Assembly (NCBI RefSeq): GCF_002104995.1
Contig: NW_024468259.1
Span: 620,001-684,000 of the forward strand
Reading direction: 5' to 3'
Length of the DNA stretch: 64,000 bases
From: Linderina pennispora
Lineage: Eukaryota; Kickxellomycota; Kickxellomycetes; Kickxellales; Kickxellaceae
The translations under genes were made by a program, and so were the position numbers. Below, in pieces: positions 9,404-19,509 of this stretch; position 1 is the first letter of the stretch; every line of letters starts with the position of its first letter. Below the pieces are notes generated by a model. That model was not told the DNA's origin and ran no database searches. It worked only from the letters and a program-made list of their open reading frames with translations.

Positions 9404-11686
9404 TCATGGCAGTGCATTGGCGTAATGCTTGCCCAGGAACGCCATTTCGCCGCCATACGACGCACGGTTGAGCACAAAGAATCCGTCGACCACGCCGTTG
9501 ACGCTATTGCCCTTGGCGCTGCCAATTGTGCCAATCGGTCCGGTCACCACCATCGTCTCGTTGCGCAGCTGGTCCCACCTCGGGTTCCAGTACTGCACCC
9601 ACGTCTGCCTGCGCATATTGAAGAACACCGACGTCTTGGTGCCATCGGCCGAAAACGCAATATGCGACCACTTGTCCTTGGGCAGGATAATCTGCGTCGC
9701 ATACTGGTGCCCGTCCTGCTCGAACGTCACTGTCGGGCTGGTCGCATTGCTAATCAGCAATCTGCCGTCGCCAGACTCGAGCAACACGGCGTTCGGCTGC
9801 TGGTCACCGGTGGGCTTGACCCACAGCCCGATTGCGTACGGGTACCGGATCGACTCCAACGGCGTCTCAATGTACGCATCGCTCGAGAGCTGCACTGCCT
9901 TGCCGTGGCCCTCGCCGATTTCGACGATTTTGGCTCCGTTCTTGAGCTCGCCATGGTACTGGTTTCCAGACGCATCCTTGACACCATCCTCAAAGTCATA
10001 CGAAATGACGAACTGGCCCTTGGACTTGGGCCGGCGCTGCAGTGTCAGCCCGGGGATGTTCTCCAGCAGCTTCTTGGCCTTGGGTGCCCAGTCGTCGTAG
10101 GAAACACGCTGAGTGTTTTGCGCGCCCGACCATAGCTTCTCGGCCACAGCGCCAGCCGCCTTGGACACACGGTCGAACACCTCGACGCGCGTCACAGACT
10201 CACCCAAAAAGTCGTTCCAGTTGGCGAACCCGCCGCCCGTAAGCAGCGGCTCGTTCGGCTTTAGATTGCGGCTCGAATTGGTCTTGTCGAGGATGTCAAA
10301 CACCCAGGGCTCCCAGAGCTCATACAGCTTCTTGCTGTCCAGGTAGTCCCAGTACGACTGCGAGCGCGGCACCAAGTAGACGTCGGGAGCATTCAGATTC
10401 GACACCTTGTGGCCGCGCTTCACCAGATCCACCGGGTTCGAGTACGTCCAGTCCCAGTGGTCCGTGGTAATGTCGGTTTTGATTTCAATGGTGCCCGGCA
10501 GTTTGACGTCCGAGCCCCACATGCGCACGGTGCGGTTGAAGTTGTCCCGGAAGTAGTCGTGGAAGTGGTTGACGAATTTGCGCGCCAAGTCGCCCTTGGT
10601 CTCGTCGTACTCGTCGGCGCCTATCGAAATCTCGCGCGAGTCAAACCATCCGACAAACTCGCCCCACAGCTTCTCCACAAACGTCCACACTTCGGGATTG
10701 CCCAGGTCAAGCCAGTCGCCGCGCGCGGTGTCGTTCTGAATCGACCACTCTGGATGGAACTTTGTAAAGCACAAAGAATGCGCCGGCGTATCGATCTCCG
10801 GAATCAGGTCCTGTCCGTGCGCCTTGATGAAATCCTGGAACTCGCGCATATCCTTTTTGGTATACGCCATATCTGCATTTGCGTATTTGGCAAACTCTGG
10901 GTTATCCGACTTGAGGCGGAACCCCGAATAGTACGTATTCCAGTTGGGCATCAGGTTCTTGACGCGCATGCCCGGATTGTCATTGTAGTGGTGGTGCAAG
11001 GTGTTGTACTTGAAGAACGACGTCACCACCGAGTACTCGCGCAGATCCGACTGCGGGAACGGCTTGCGCGCAATGTCCTGCATGAACTTGCGCTCATTGT
11101 AGTTCGGGAAGTCTCTGGCCCGGCCCTGCGCCAGCCCATCCCCCTCGGCAAGTATCACCATCTGCAGCAACGTCCGTGTGCCCCAGAACGCTCCGCGGGA
11201 TGTCACCGCCTGGATCTGCACGCCCTTCTTGTTGATATCCAACAAGTATCCCTCGTGGTTCAAGGCCTTGTCCTGCGCGTTAGCGCCCAAAGTCAGGAAA
11301 ATGTCGCCCTTTGAGGGCTTGCTCGACACCGCGACTTGGAGCTCGTGGCCGGTCACCTCGTGCAGGTCCTTTTGCAGTGTCTTGGCAAAGTCCGTCAGAG
11401 TCGAGGGGTTCGCCATGAACGTGTTTGGGGCGTCGCAGGAGCCGCCCTTGGCGTACTTCGGGTCGACGACGATTCGCGTCTGCTTGGTTAGCTGCCACGT
11501 GCCCTTGGCTCCCTGCCACTCCTGCAGAGACGGGATCACAAATGGCGTCGGGTTGACGTCCTTGCCATGGGAGCTGGTCGTGGTTGCCACCACATCTGAT
11601 GAATCGTCGGGCACTGGGTTGGCCAGCACTCCGACCGTGCCGATAGCTGCTAGGGCAGCGAGGAAAGTAATGCCGACGCGTCTCAT
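9404..11686 (-). CDS. Secreted GH20 beta-N-acetylhexosaminidase with C-terminal LamG-like domain
   Basis: 760 residues, intact. Residues 1-~22 form a signal peptide (hydrophobic stretch ending 'VGVLANP'). An N-terminal alpha/beta GH20b-type domain is followed by the GH20 barrel. The catalytic Asp-Glu pair is D358/E359 in 'ISIGADEYDE'; D acts in substrate-assisted catalysis and E is the acid/base. Other barrel motifs include 'ERKFMQDIARKPFP', 'LHHHYNDN' and 'LIPEIDTPAHS'. Residues ~565-760 form a concanavalin/LamG-like module ('YDFEDGVKDASGNQYHGEL', 'YAIGLWVKP'), often a carbohydrate-binding fold. The motif is GADEY rather than the eukaryotic hexosaminidase GGDE, as in bacterial lacto-N-biosidase-like GH20 enzymes. 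The substrate (chitin oligomers or host glycans) is not decided by the sequence. Confidence 0.88.
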   Translation of the reverse strand: MRRVGITFLAALAAIGTVGVLANPVPDDSSDVVATTTSSHGKDVNPTPFVIPSLQEWQGAKGTWQLTKQTRIVVDPKYAKGGSCDAPNTFMANPSTLTDFAKTLQKDLHEVTGHELQVAVSSKPSKGDIFLTLGANAQDKALNHEGYLLDINKKGVQIQAVTSRGAFWGTRTLLQMVILAEGDGLAQGRARDFPNYNERKFMQDIARKPFPQSDLREYSVVTSFFKYNTLHHHYNDNPGMRVKNLMPNWNTYYSGFRLKSDNPEFAKYANADMAYTKKDMREFQDFIKAHGQDLIPEIDTPAHSLCFTKFHPEWSIQNDTARGDWLDLGNPEVWTFVEKLWGEFVGWFDSREISIGADEYDETKGDLARKFVNHFHDYFRDNFNRTVRMWGSDVKLPGTIEIKTDITTDHWDWTYSNPVDLVKRGHKVSNLNAPDVYLVPRSQSYWDYLDSKKLYELWEPWVFDILDKTNSSRNLKPNEPLLTGGGFANWNDFLGESVTRVEVFDRVSKAAGAVAEKLWSGAQNTQRVSYDDWAPKAKKLLENIPGLTLQRRPKSKGQFVISYDFEDGVKDASGNQYHGELKNGAKIVEIGEGHGKAVQLSSDAYIETPLESIRYPYAIGLWVKPTGDQQPNAVLLESGDGRLLISNATSPTVTFEQDGHQYATQIILPKDKWSHIAFSADGTKTSVFFNMRRQTWVQYWNPRWDQLRNETMVVTGPIGTIGSAKGNSVNGVVDGFFVLNRASYGGEMAFLGKHYANALP

Positions 11687-12520
11687 GGGTTTATTATGAC
11701 GAGGCTGGCTTCTTGATATAATAATAAAATAGTACTCGGGGCTATAGCAAAAATAGGTTTAGTTGAAGGAAGAGGTTGATACGGATTCTCAAAAGCGCAA
11801 GATGGCAACTAGCTCGTCCTTGTTTTATACCTGCGAGCAGGCCTTGCCCACAGCGTGGTTGCCAATGTTTGTTCCTTTTTGTCTTCGCTCAAGCAAATCC
11901 AAGCCTTGAACTCGGCCACTTCCTCGCTTCCTGCTCCAAGAAACAGCACCGCGATTCTGCATGGAACCTCCTTCCCGACAATTTCACAACAGGACAAGGA
12001 ATCTACTGGACTCCGGGAACACAGCTGCGTGGTGGCGAGATCCGCACATGTGTGCATATTCCGCTCATTCGCCCTCATCCGGAAAACAGTCAATCCGTCC
12101 CAGTGCCTCCGCGAATCGGTCGATATGTCGGTGCAATGAGGCACAAAAATGGGCAGAAAGAAACCCATGCAGTTCGCTGGAAGTCATGAGGTCAGCGAAA
12201 CCGATGTGTATAGTGGATCTTCAAAATGTCTTCTCGAATTCTGCTTTCCAACGCACACTCTCTGGAGCGCCATGACCGAGGATTTACCAGTCCGTGCCTC
12301 AGTTCTGCAAGCACCCCACTCCCTCCGGTCCTTTGTGAAAGTGAGACGCACCTTTTTCCACACTGCATTTTGTGGCAAACTAGAGTGGCCAGAACGTCCC
12401 CGAGTCATTATTTAGCCATTCTGTTGGAGTGCTGCAAGAGGTAAAAACAGGGTGCGGATAAATATTTTAACAAGAAAAACCAACATTTACATAAAAAACC
12501 AGCACACGGAGTGACTGGCT
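11687..12520. other. Intergenic region between GH20 and a small secreted protein gene
   Basis: Both neighbours are on the minus strand, so this contains the GH20 promoter (just above 11686) and the 3' region of the small secreted gene. Several open frames occur on both strands but none has a recognisable domain. No RNA gene or repeat is seen. Confidence 0.5.
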
Positions 12521-12889
12521 CTACGAAAACACTGCCTTGGTCAATGACATTATATACGATTGCCTGATCCGGTTCGCCAAATAGTCTGCATTCAGGCCTG
12601 CAATGTAGTTATCCGTAGACTGTGCTTTGACTTGCACCACATCTTCCATTAGCTTGTACAGTGCATTACGGTAATTGGCCGTCTCTGGGTGCACGTACAG
12701 TGCACTGGCCGTCTCCAGATCGCCCAGGAACACTGCCAGTTTTGAGTAAGCGTCCTGCTCGTGCCCATCAAACGGTTTGATACGCGCTAGGCGCTGCACC
12801 ATCCCGTACATGCCAGCTAGCTGCCCAATGCTCAAACTGGCTGCCGCACAGATTCCAATGAAAAGCAGAAAAACGAGTGCGATGTTCAT
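12521..12889 (-). CDS. Small secreted helical protein, unknown function
   Basis: From the ATG at 12889 it gives 122 residues; an in-frame ATG four codons upstream (12901) is the alternative start. The N-terminus 'MNIALVFLLFIGICAAASL' is a clear signal peptide. The mature part lacks cysteines and looks largely helical ('YRNALYKLMEDVVQVKAQ'). A TATAAAA box lies on the minus strand at 12959-12965, about 60-70 bp before the start, supporting a transcribed gene. I recognise no family. It sits at the edge of a long AT-rich, gene-poor region. Confidence 0.6.
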   Translation of the reverse strand: MNIALVFLLFIGICAAASLSIGQLAGMYGMVQRLARIKPFDGHEQDAYSKLAVFLGDLETASALYVHPETANYRNALYKLMEDVVQVKAQSTDNYIAGLNADYLANRIRQSYIMSLTKAVFS

Positions 12890-12958
12890 TTTTAAACACA
12901 CAAGTAATCAACAAGGTTTGACAAAACTGAGGTACCAGCATATATGCTGTTCCGCGGC

Positions 12959-12965
12959 TTTTATA
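12959..12965 (-). promoter_or_regulatory. TATA box of the 12.5 kb small secreted gene
   Basis: TATAAAA on the minus strand, within GAATATAAAAGCC. It is about 58 bp before the upstream candidate ATG at 12901, a normal distance for a fungal TATA promoter. Confidence 0.5.
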
Positions 12966-15900
12966 TTCTGATGTTCCCCGCACACTCGGTCACGATGCGA
13001 ATTTTGTGAGCACATCTTGCTGTTTCTTGCTGGCTGTGAAAAGACTAACGAGTTTTTACAAGTGTGGAGAACTTGAGGTTGCAATGGTTTCAGTTTATCC
13101 CGCTTCCCATACAACTCACTAGGACTGATTGGCGGAATGGAAGCATCGCCGATTTAGTTCTGAATTTGTTATTGGCGATATTTTGCAACTGTACACATAT
13201 CAATAGCACCAATCTAGTAACTCTCGGATAACACAAGTTTTGTATCCCCAGTTGATGCTGAGCTGCTCTCCAAAGGAATGGTATTTGCATACAGGTGATG
13301 TCGACTATATTTCACTCGCTGTAGTCACTAGCGCAACTACTGCAAACTCTGTGCCGATAGCTATTCAAGTTGACTATTTCCTCAGGTTACCTTCTAAAAG
13401 CTGCTGAGGAAAGCTCAGCGTCAAGTCGCAATATGCTACTCCGTCTGTTGGTACAGCCAGAGAACAGGGTGAGCTGGGCTGTCCCAGTGCGGCTAGGCTC
13501 GAATTCCACTAGTTGGAGACAGCTCCAGGCATCCAACTGGGGAAGCTTTAATGATATGAAAAATCATTGATGTCCACTGTTGATACGTGATACGCATAAA
13601 CAAATTGTATTCGTGAAAAATAGCATTCAGATGGCTGAGGATGGTAATGAATAGGGATCATGGAGTGACTATTAAATACTAGCTGCATTTTATGCATGAT
13701 AGTACTGTAGTGACATATCCCATAGACCGACTATTCAGGACACAAGGAAACGCTTCGTGTAGCTGCTGATTCGTACTACACCACATGTATTATTAGCAAT
13801 GCAGCAACTATCTACCCCTTGTGGTATTAACCTAACGCAAACATATCCAAAGAGGTTCAGTATACAAAGCGGCGATATATGCTTGGTATGTACAACATAA
13901 TACTTTCCTAGTATATACCTCACTATTATTGCAAGCAGTGGTTTGGTGGCATACAGTTATACTGAGAAGTACTTTGGGGCTGGACCCCTATAAATTATGT
14001 TTATTCTGACCACAGATCCAAGACTCTGCCCTTTTAGAAATGCAATTCTCAGACACTCTGTTTCCGTTCTTTTGGTAGCAGTGATGTCAGCCGCCAACCA
14101 GCATGAGTATGTAAAGGAAGCTTAGGGCAGCAATAGCTGTCATTGAAGCCATGATCGTCGGGGTCGAATCCATTAATGACATTCCCTCTGGCCAAAGAAA
14201 GCGCTTAATACTGCTATTAATGAAGATGTTGACAAGGAACATATTATCACAAATCCTATCAAATCAGAGGTAGAAGGTATATCTGGAGTATTCAGCAATT
14301 CAGACTGCAATAGATTCTCTAACTGCAGCATTAGGAGTAATCAGACATTGGAATAAAGTTGGCTGAACCTTATTATACTGGCACACAGACATTAAGGGTA
14401 AACAAAATTGATGTTTTAAGAGATGTCTGGGTACTCATGCCTGTGTAATTAGCCAATGCTTATTGCAGTCCTATCATCCGACATATATGTCCAGTGAGCA
14501 ACCATTATGGTGAAACAGCCTAAATGCATGAATCATTAAGTGCAGAGTGGAAAGTAGACTGGAACAGCCAAGATTATGTATAATGAGCTGGAAAAAGGCT
14601 GGCACTAGTCGTAGGGATAAGCAAAGGAAAGCAAAGAGATGGAGTCAAATCTGGTGGCTGGACAGATTATGAATAAGGAAATAACAGTGAAAAATGAGGA
14701 ATGCTTCATCAAATTTCTGACAGTTGAGTTTGAAATGGAGAGATACTGGGCTTCAATAGACTGGAGAAAGTTGTGAGTTTGGAGAAATTGCTTGGTGGAC
14801 CCAAATCCATACCACCACATAATGCTGAAGAGAAACAGCAGCGGGGCACATTAATTGGGTTCCCGTTGATTCAACCAGACGAAAAATACAATATCAAGAA
14901 CACAAGGTAAGCGATGGTCCATTCAGCCCTGAAAACACTTCTTTGGTATCAAACGCTTTAGGCGATTCGCAGTTGCCAACCAAGAGAATGGCCGCTGCTA
15001 TAGTTAACATCATGCGGTTCTTTCTAACTCTTGCACATATAGGAGAGAGCTGTAAGAGGTCACCACGAGCCTAAAAAGTATATTTAAGGGTTTTATGTTA
15101 AAGGAATCGATGAAAAGGAAACAGAGAAAGGATGAAGGAGATACGAGAATCTCGTTAGGTCCTCAAACTCTAATTCCTCCTAATGACCTGGAATGAGCAT
15201 CAGTGTGCCATTATCCTGTAGAGCAAGGGGGCGAATGGACAGGAGATGAGGAGACGCCTACTGAAAGGGGACTAGGAATGTTGTCAGACACAACTGGAAC
15301 TTGGTTACCAGTCTAGATAGCCATAGAGGAAGCACACCTAGTGAAAGGTATAGCCCATAAAGCAGCTGTCACAGTCGCAGAAATTGTGGTTGATGGCCAT
15401 GGTTGATGGGTGGCAGTATGTTCGTGTTGCAAAGAATAAAGTGTAAAAGTTGAATTCCACGATGGAGTGAAAGGAAAAGACAAAATGCCAGGCTGGAAAT
15501 GTCCTGCCAGGATGCTCTTTAGTATGAAATCTCTAGGATAAGGGTTTCAACGTGCTGAAGGCAGCTTTTTCTCAGCTACATGCTAGGCGACTACAAAAAC
15601 AATAGAGGGATGTGCACTAGCAGTTGACAAGGGGTGTGGGCCAACCAGTTGTTCTTAGCCTAGGATCACTGGAAATGCCAGTGGCTACCATTGTCCAGTA
15701 GAAAATCAGACAGAGCGGAACAGGAGGAAAGCCGCATATCCTGCAGACATCATGTTGGACACATGCATAAAAGCACAACACCTGGCCAGCTTGAATTAAA
15801 GGTGGCTGCATGCCAGAGTTGGTTGTGTGAGTATCAGGACTTGCAAGGAGTGGAAATTTGTGCACTACCACCTGCCTCTCGCCGCCCAAATGTCTGAGCC

Positions 15901-16850
15901 AAGAACGCCTTGCATATACGGCATCTGCTGAACTTTTTCTGACTCGGAGATACATATGCAGAAAAATGGCCGCAGGCTAACATGCTTCGTTGTTTTCCGG
16001 CCAGCAACACTTGCATTGGTGCTACTGTGACCCGCAGGAGATAGGAGACATCCATGGCCCAGCGCTCTATATACTATTTTCTAAAACCAGGATTACTTTC
16101 TATTGCCACTCAAGGCCACCAGGACCACAGGTTTTGTGTCCTGAGTCTATAGAGGTGGATCAAAAGGACACGGCATCCTCTTTAGTGTTGCTACCTGGAT
16201 CAAATATGTATCAGTTACACTCCATTGCTGTCCGCTAGTCAGAAAAGTGTTGTTTGTAAGACGGTAGGTCGTGAAGAAGTCATAGATAATGCATTGCTTC
16301 ACTGCTAGCCTTCATCGGACGAACATGGGTTCTGATGTGCATAACATGCGGTCCATAGCAGCCTATGCATGTGTGCAAAAATCTTCTCATATAGCCATGC
16401 TGTGAAGAGTCACGAAATTACGAATGGGCTGGCACCATCTGACAAAGTCCAGGATGGAGTTGTGGATTTTGGCAGTAATGTGCTTGCGCCCAACGCGCAT
16501 CATGCACAGTGACCAGAGGAATTGGGATAGCTACCACCAGAACTGAAGGGCGTGGGGACACAGCTAGAAGTAGTGCTCCTGGTTTTCCCCCGGGCATTGG
16601 CATATAGGGCGTTGTCTATCAACTCCCAAGGAGATATACACTATATGTATGGCCTATATTCTCTACTATTGTACTTGTTCGCTAGATTAAATTGTCTGCT
16701 TAGATTTCTCCGAAATGTTGCCGCAATCAATGAATATGAATAACCGTTCAATGTTGCGGCGTTATTCAGTTACCAAGTGAATGCAATAGAATTGCTTAGC
16801 CCTACTGCTATTGAAATAAGATCGGCGCTATATTTAAAGTAGAGGAGTCC
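12966..16850. other. Long AT-rich gene-poor region
   Basis: About 3.9 kb with many stops in all frames and base composition unlike the GC-rich genes around it. I found no intact gene and no tRNA with pairing arms. The exception is the retrotransposon-like remnant near 16,430-16,640 listed separately. A degenerate frame around 15,617-15,955 (minus) has a CxxC ('CRICG') but cannot be assigned. Confidence 0.6.
16425..16645 (-). mobile_element. Decayed non-LTR retrotransposon (LINE) tail, zf-RVT-like remnant
   Basis: On the minus strand one frame, interrupted by two stops, reads 'RPICQCPGENQEHYF' then 'LCPHALQFWW' then 'LSQFLWSL'. It continues with residues rich in Lys, Ile and Trp. The spacing C-x-C...E-x2-H-x-F...CP-x3-FW-x-L matches the zinc-binding region at the C-terminus of LINE reverse transcriptase ORFs (zf-RVT type). 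No reverse transcriptase palm motif is visible upstream, where an intact promoter and gene begin. A 5'-truncated, mutated copy is therefore the likely state. Family assignment needs a profile search. Confidence 0.4.
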
Positions 16851-16938
16851 ATGCAGTCCACCATCCAGCACAGCTATCCATTTATCCCGAACATTCTTCA
16901 ATACACCAGCTTTTGGGAGAACAAATCTACATCAAGCA

Positions 16939-16945
16939 TATATAA
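16939..16945 (+). promoter_or_regulatory. TATA box upstream of the Cys-rich secreted protein
   Basis: TATATAA located 75-81 bp before the ATG at 17020. The interval to the start codon is CA/CT-rich, as in many highly expressed fungal genes. Confidence 0.5.
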
Positions 16946-17019
16946 CAGTACATACTTCCTGTTTGTCGAATATCAGCACAATCACCTTTACAATCAACTT
17001 TCCCTTACTACCAACCACA

Positions 17020-17277
17020 ATGAAGCTCTTATTCACCGTCCTTGCTATTGTGGGTGTTGTGTCTGCCGTCAATGCGACTCCCAATTCCAGCTCAGGCTCA
17101 ACCAATACGCATGTAGTTTACCCACCAAGGTCGACACCGCCTGCTGGAGGAAACAGCAATGTGCTGTGGCACCCGTGCATGCATGTGAAGTGTGCACCTA
17201 ATGAAGTGTGTATTGAAAGGCAAGTCCAGTGCTTTGTTGCTCCTTGCTATCCGATCCCTGAGTGTGTTGCTGTATGA
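17020..17277 (+). CDS. Small secreted cysteine-rich protein
   Basis: 85 residues starting at the ATG at 17020, chosen because a signal peptide follows directly ('MKLLFTVLAIVGVVSAVNA'). The in-frame upstream extension has no such feature. A Ser/Pro/Gly linker leads to a compact domain with six cysteines: C-x4-C-x5-C-x6-C-x4-C-x5-C, containing 'KCAPNEVCIERQVQC' and 'APCYPIPEC'. This Pro-flanked pattern occurs in small secreted fungal and oomycete Cys-rich proteins. No enzymatic role can be inferred; cell-surface or effector-like roles are speculation. The TATA box at 16939 supports expression. Confidence 0.72.
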   Translation: MKLLFTVLAIVGVVSAVNATPNSSSGSTNTHVVYPPRSTPPAGGNSNVLWHPCMHVKCAPNEVCIERQVQCFVAPCYPIPECVAV

Positions 17278-17640
17278 AAGAAAGCAGCCTGTGCCTGCAA
17301 CGGGTTACATTGGGTATCGCCACATTCATGCGCTGTTGGCTGCACAGCGTAGCGTCTCGAATATTGGCGACACCGCATTTTCCTAAGCGATGATTAAATA
17401 AAATCACTGATCAACTTTTCTGCGAATCGCCGTTTTGCATTAGCCCAACCATCAATTTTCATGAAATGCAAGCTTATGATAACGTTGGGAAGCACGGAGA
17501 ACCTCCAGCGCCGTCTTTACCCTCCCGGACCTTTCGCAAAGCTTTTAATTTTTGTACTATTCTGACCGAATAAGGAACCGTATTATCTCTACATTTTACT
17601 AGCGATCGTTTAAGCAGCCCACCCCAGGTACACATCAACC
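17278..17640. other. Spacer between the Cys-rich secreted gene and TIM44
   Basis: 363 bp holding the 3' UTR of the secreted gene (an AATAAA at about 17397-17402) and the TIM44 promoter and 5' UTR. No other gene is seen. Confidence 0.5.
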
Positions 17641-19044
17641 ATGAACAACGCACTTTTCCGGTTGCGCACAAACACCACGGCAGTCTCGGGCGTCGCACTG
17701 CGCCTGACCCGCAGCGGCACCACCGCATACAAGCCCATCGCCAGCCGCTACCTCCTGGCCTCTGGTCTTCACACGTCACGCATTCAGCTCGATGGCGGGC
17801 ACATCAGCCCGATCAAGGCATTCGCCGAGTCGATCAAGCGGCAGGTGAAGGAGAACCAGGAGATGCAAGAGAACATGAAGCTGCTGGAGGACCGTAGCAG
17901 CAAGATTGCGGATTCTGCGGCGATGAAGAAGACAAAAGAGGCGGCATCGGCAAGTTCCGAGGCGCTCAAGAAGACAGCCAAAGTTGTTGGCGGCGCGGTG
18001 GGCGAGGGAATCAAGGTTGTCGCCGATACGCCGGTGGTGAAGGTGACGGGCGCGGCCGTCAAGACCACAGCCAAGGCTGTAGGCACGGCAGCATCGGCGG
18101 CGACGGCGCCTATCCGTAATACCGAGACGTATAAGACGGTCGAGCGCAACGTCAAGGGCTATGTGGACGAGGCGTCGCTGCAGTACGGTGGGTACCGGGA
18201 CAAGGAGACGCGGGCGCGGTCGCGCATCATGAGCCGCACGAACAAGGCGCGGTCTTTTGCAGAGTACCAGCGCACACGTGTTGTCAAGGCCGACGAGAAC
18301 GCCGGCGAGGGCATGGTGTTGCACAAGGATTCCAAGTGGAAGGAGAGCTGGGATAATTTCAAGTCGACCAACTCGGTGATGCAGGGCATCTTCAAGGCGC
18401 GCAAGGACTATGAGGAGAGCGAGAACCCCGTGATCGAGGCGTCCAGGGTAGTCACTGACAAGGTGCGCGGCGTGTTTGGCTTCTTCTTTAACGAGACCGA
18501 GTCGGCGACGGCTCTGCGTCAGATCCGCGATCAGATCGACCCGACGTTTAATATCGAGGACTTCATCCGCGAGTGCCGCGAGTTCATTATCCCTGAGATC
18601 CTGGACGCATACCTGCACAGTGACGCAGAGACGCTGAAGGTGTGGTGCTCGGAGGCCTCGTATAATGTGCTGACGGCCATCTTCACGGCACAGGTGCAGC
18701 AGGGCGTTATCAGCGACTGCAAGATCCTGGACATGCGCCACGTCGACTTCCACTCGGCGCGCATGCTGGAGAACGACGTGCCTGTCATTGTCGTGACTTT
18801 CCAGACACAGGAAAACAACGTCTTCCGCGACAAGAAGACCGGCGAGATCGTCCAGGGGTCTGAGGACGTCATTGAGGCCTGCCACTACGTCTCGATCTTC
18901 ACCAAGGTTCCCGAGAACGCCGACGATCCAGTCACCAACGGCTGGAAGATGATCGATCTGGCCAAGCAGGCTTCGCGCCTACCTGGTAGACGCACCCAAA
19001 AGTACCTTTTTCGAGATAGACATTCAGCACAATTTATTTTTTGA
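17641..19044 (+). CDS. TIM44: Mitochondrial import inner membrane translocase subunit TIM44
   Basis: 467 residues. The N-terminus is Arg/Thr/Ser-rich and amphipathic, a mitochondrial presequence. A charged, Ala/Lys-rich helical region follows ('SPIKAFAESIKRQVKENQEM' onward), then the Tim44-like lipid-binding fold at ~280-440 ('FNIEDFIRECREFIIPEILD', 'CHYVSIFTK', 'NGWKMIDLAKQASR'). Tim44 tethers mtHsp70 to the TIM23 channel on the matrix side and drives presequence import. After 'KQASR' the last ~20 residues are not conserved-looking, so a one-base slip near 18985 may have replaced the true C-terminus. The gene converges with uS14m, only 32 bp apart. Confidence 0.9.
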   Translation: MNNALFRLRTNTTAVSGVALRLTRSGTTAYKPIASRYLLASGLHTSRIQLDGGHISPIKAFAESIKRQVKENQEMQENMKLLEDRSSKIADSAAMKKTKEAASASSEALKKTAKVVGGAVGEGIKVVADTPVVKVTGAAVKTTAKAVGTAASAATAPIRNTETYKTVERNVKGYVDEASLQYGGYRDKETRARSRIMSRTNKARSFAEYQRTRVVKADENAGEGMVLHKDSKWKESWDNFKSTNSVMQGIFKARKDYEESENPVIEASRVVTDKVRGVFGFFFNETESATALRQIRDQIDPTFNIEDFIRECREFIIPEILDAYLHSDAETLKVWCSEASYNVLTAIFTAQVQQGVISDCKILDMRHVDFHSARMLENDVPVIVVTFQTQENNVFRDKKTGEIVQGSEDVIEACHYVSIFTKVPENADDPVTNGWKMIDLAKQASRLPGRRTQKYLFRDRHSAQFIF

Positions 19045-19076
19045 CAGCTGCAGACGAGCCCAGTGCCACGCACCCT

Positions 19077-19376
19077 TTACCACGATGCCTTGTCGACACC
19101 CGGCAGATCGCCGTTCAGCGCGTGCAGGCGGAACTGGAAGCGGCACATCTTCCACTCGTTGAAGATACCGCGACCACGGCCGGTAATAAGGCAGCGGTTC
19201 TTAATGGCCGTCGGGCTGGCCTCGCGCGGCGTGCGATTCAGCGCCAGCTGCGCCTGCATGCGAATTTGAGGCTCCAGTGTCGTGTTGCGCGACATGTACC
19301 GCCATATTGTCCGCTCCAGCTCCTTGTCCACAATCGACTTGCGCGCCTTGATGTTACGGAGGATTCTCGACTTCAT
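19077..19376 (-). CDS. MRP2: Mitochondrial small-subunit ribosomal protein uS14m (MRP2)
   Basis: 99 residues, intact. The C-terminal half is the uS14 signature: 'RCLITGRGRGIFNEWKMCRF' followed by 'LHALNGDLPGVDKASW'. The basic N-terminus ('MKSRILRNIKARKS') fits an rRNA-binding, mitochondrially targeted protein. It lacks the two CxxC pairs of zinc-binding uS14, as in the mitochondrial form. It functions in the head of the mitoribosomal small subunit. The stop codon is 32 bp from the TIM44 stop. Confidence 0.93.
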   Translation of the reverse strand: MKSRILRNIKARKSIVDKELERTIWRYMSRNTTLEPQIRMQAQLALNRTPREASPTAIKNRCLITGRGRGIFNEWKMCRFQFRLHALNGDLPGVDKASW

Positions 19377-19509
19377 TTGTGGACTGAATAAAGGCTAGGC
19401 AAGAAAATGTAAATTTGAGGTCAAAGAGAAAAAAGCCCAAAAGCCCAAAATCGTGGCATTTGGTAAGGATAAGCGCACCCAGATCATGATCAGCAGGATG
19501 GGCTCTCAA

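Noticed and set aside
14160-14180. tRNA B-box-like GGGTCGAATCC
   Set aside because: The flanking bases cannot form a T-arm or acceptor stem, and there is no matching A box at a plausible distance.
15617-15955. Minus-strand frame with 'CRICG', considered as a further LINE segment
   Set aside because: A lone CxxC without the downstream H/C pair or FW helix; cannot be distinguished from chance.
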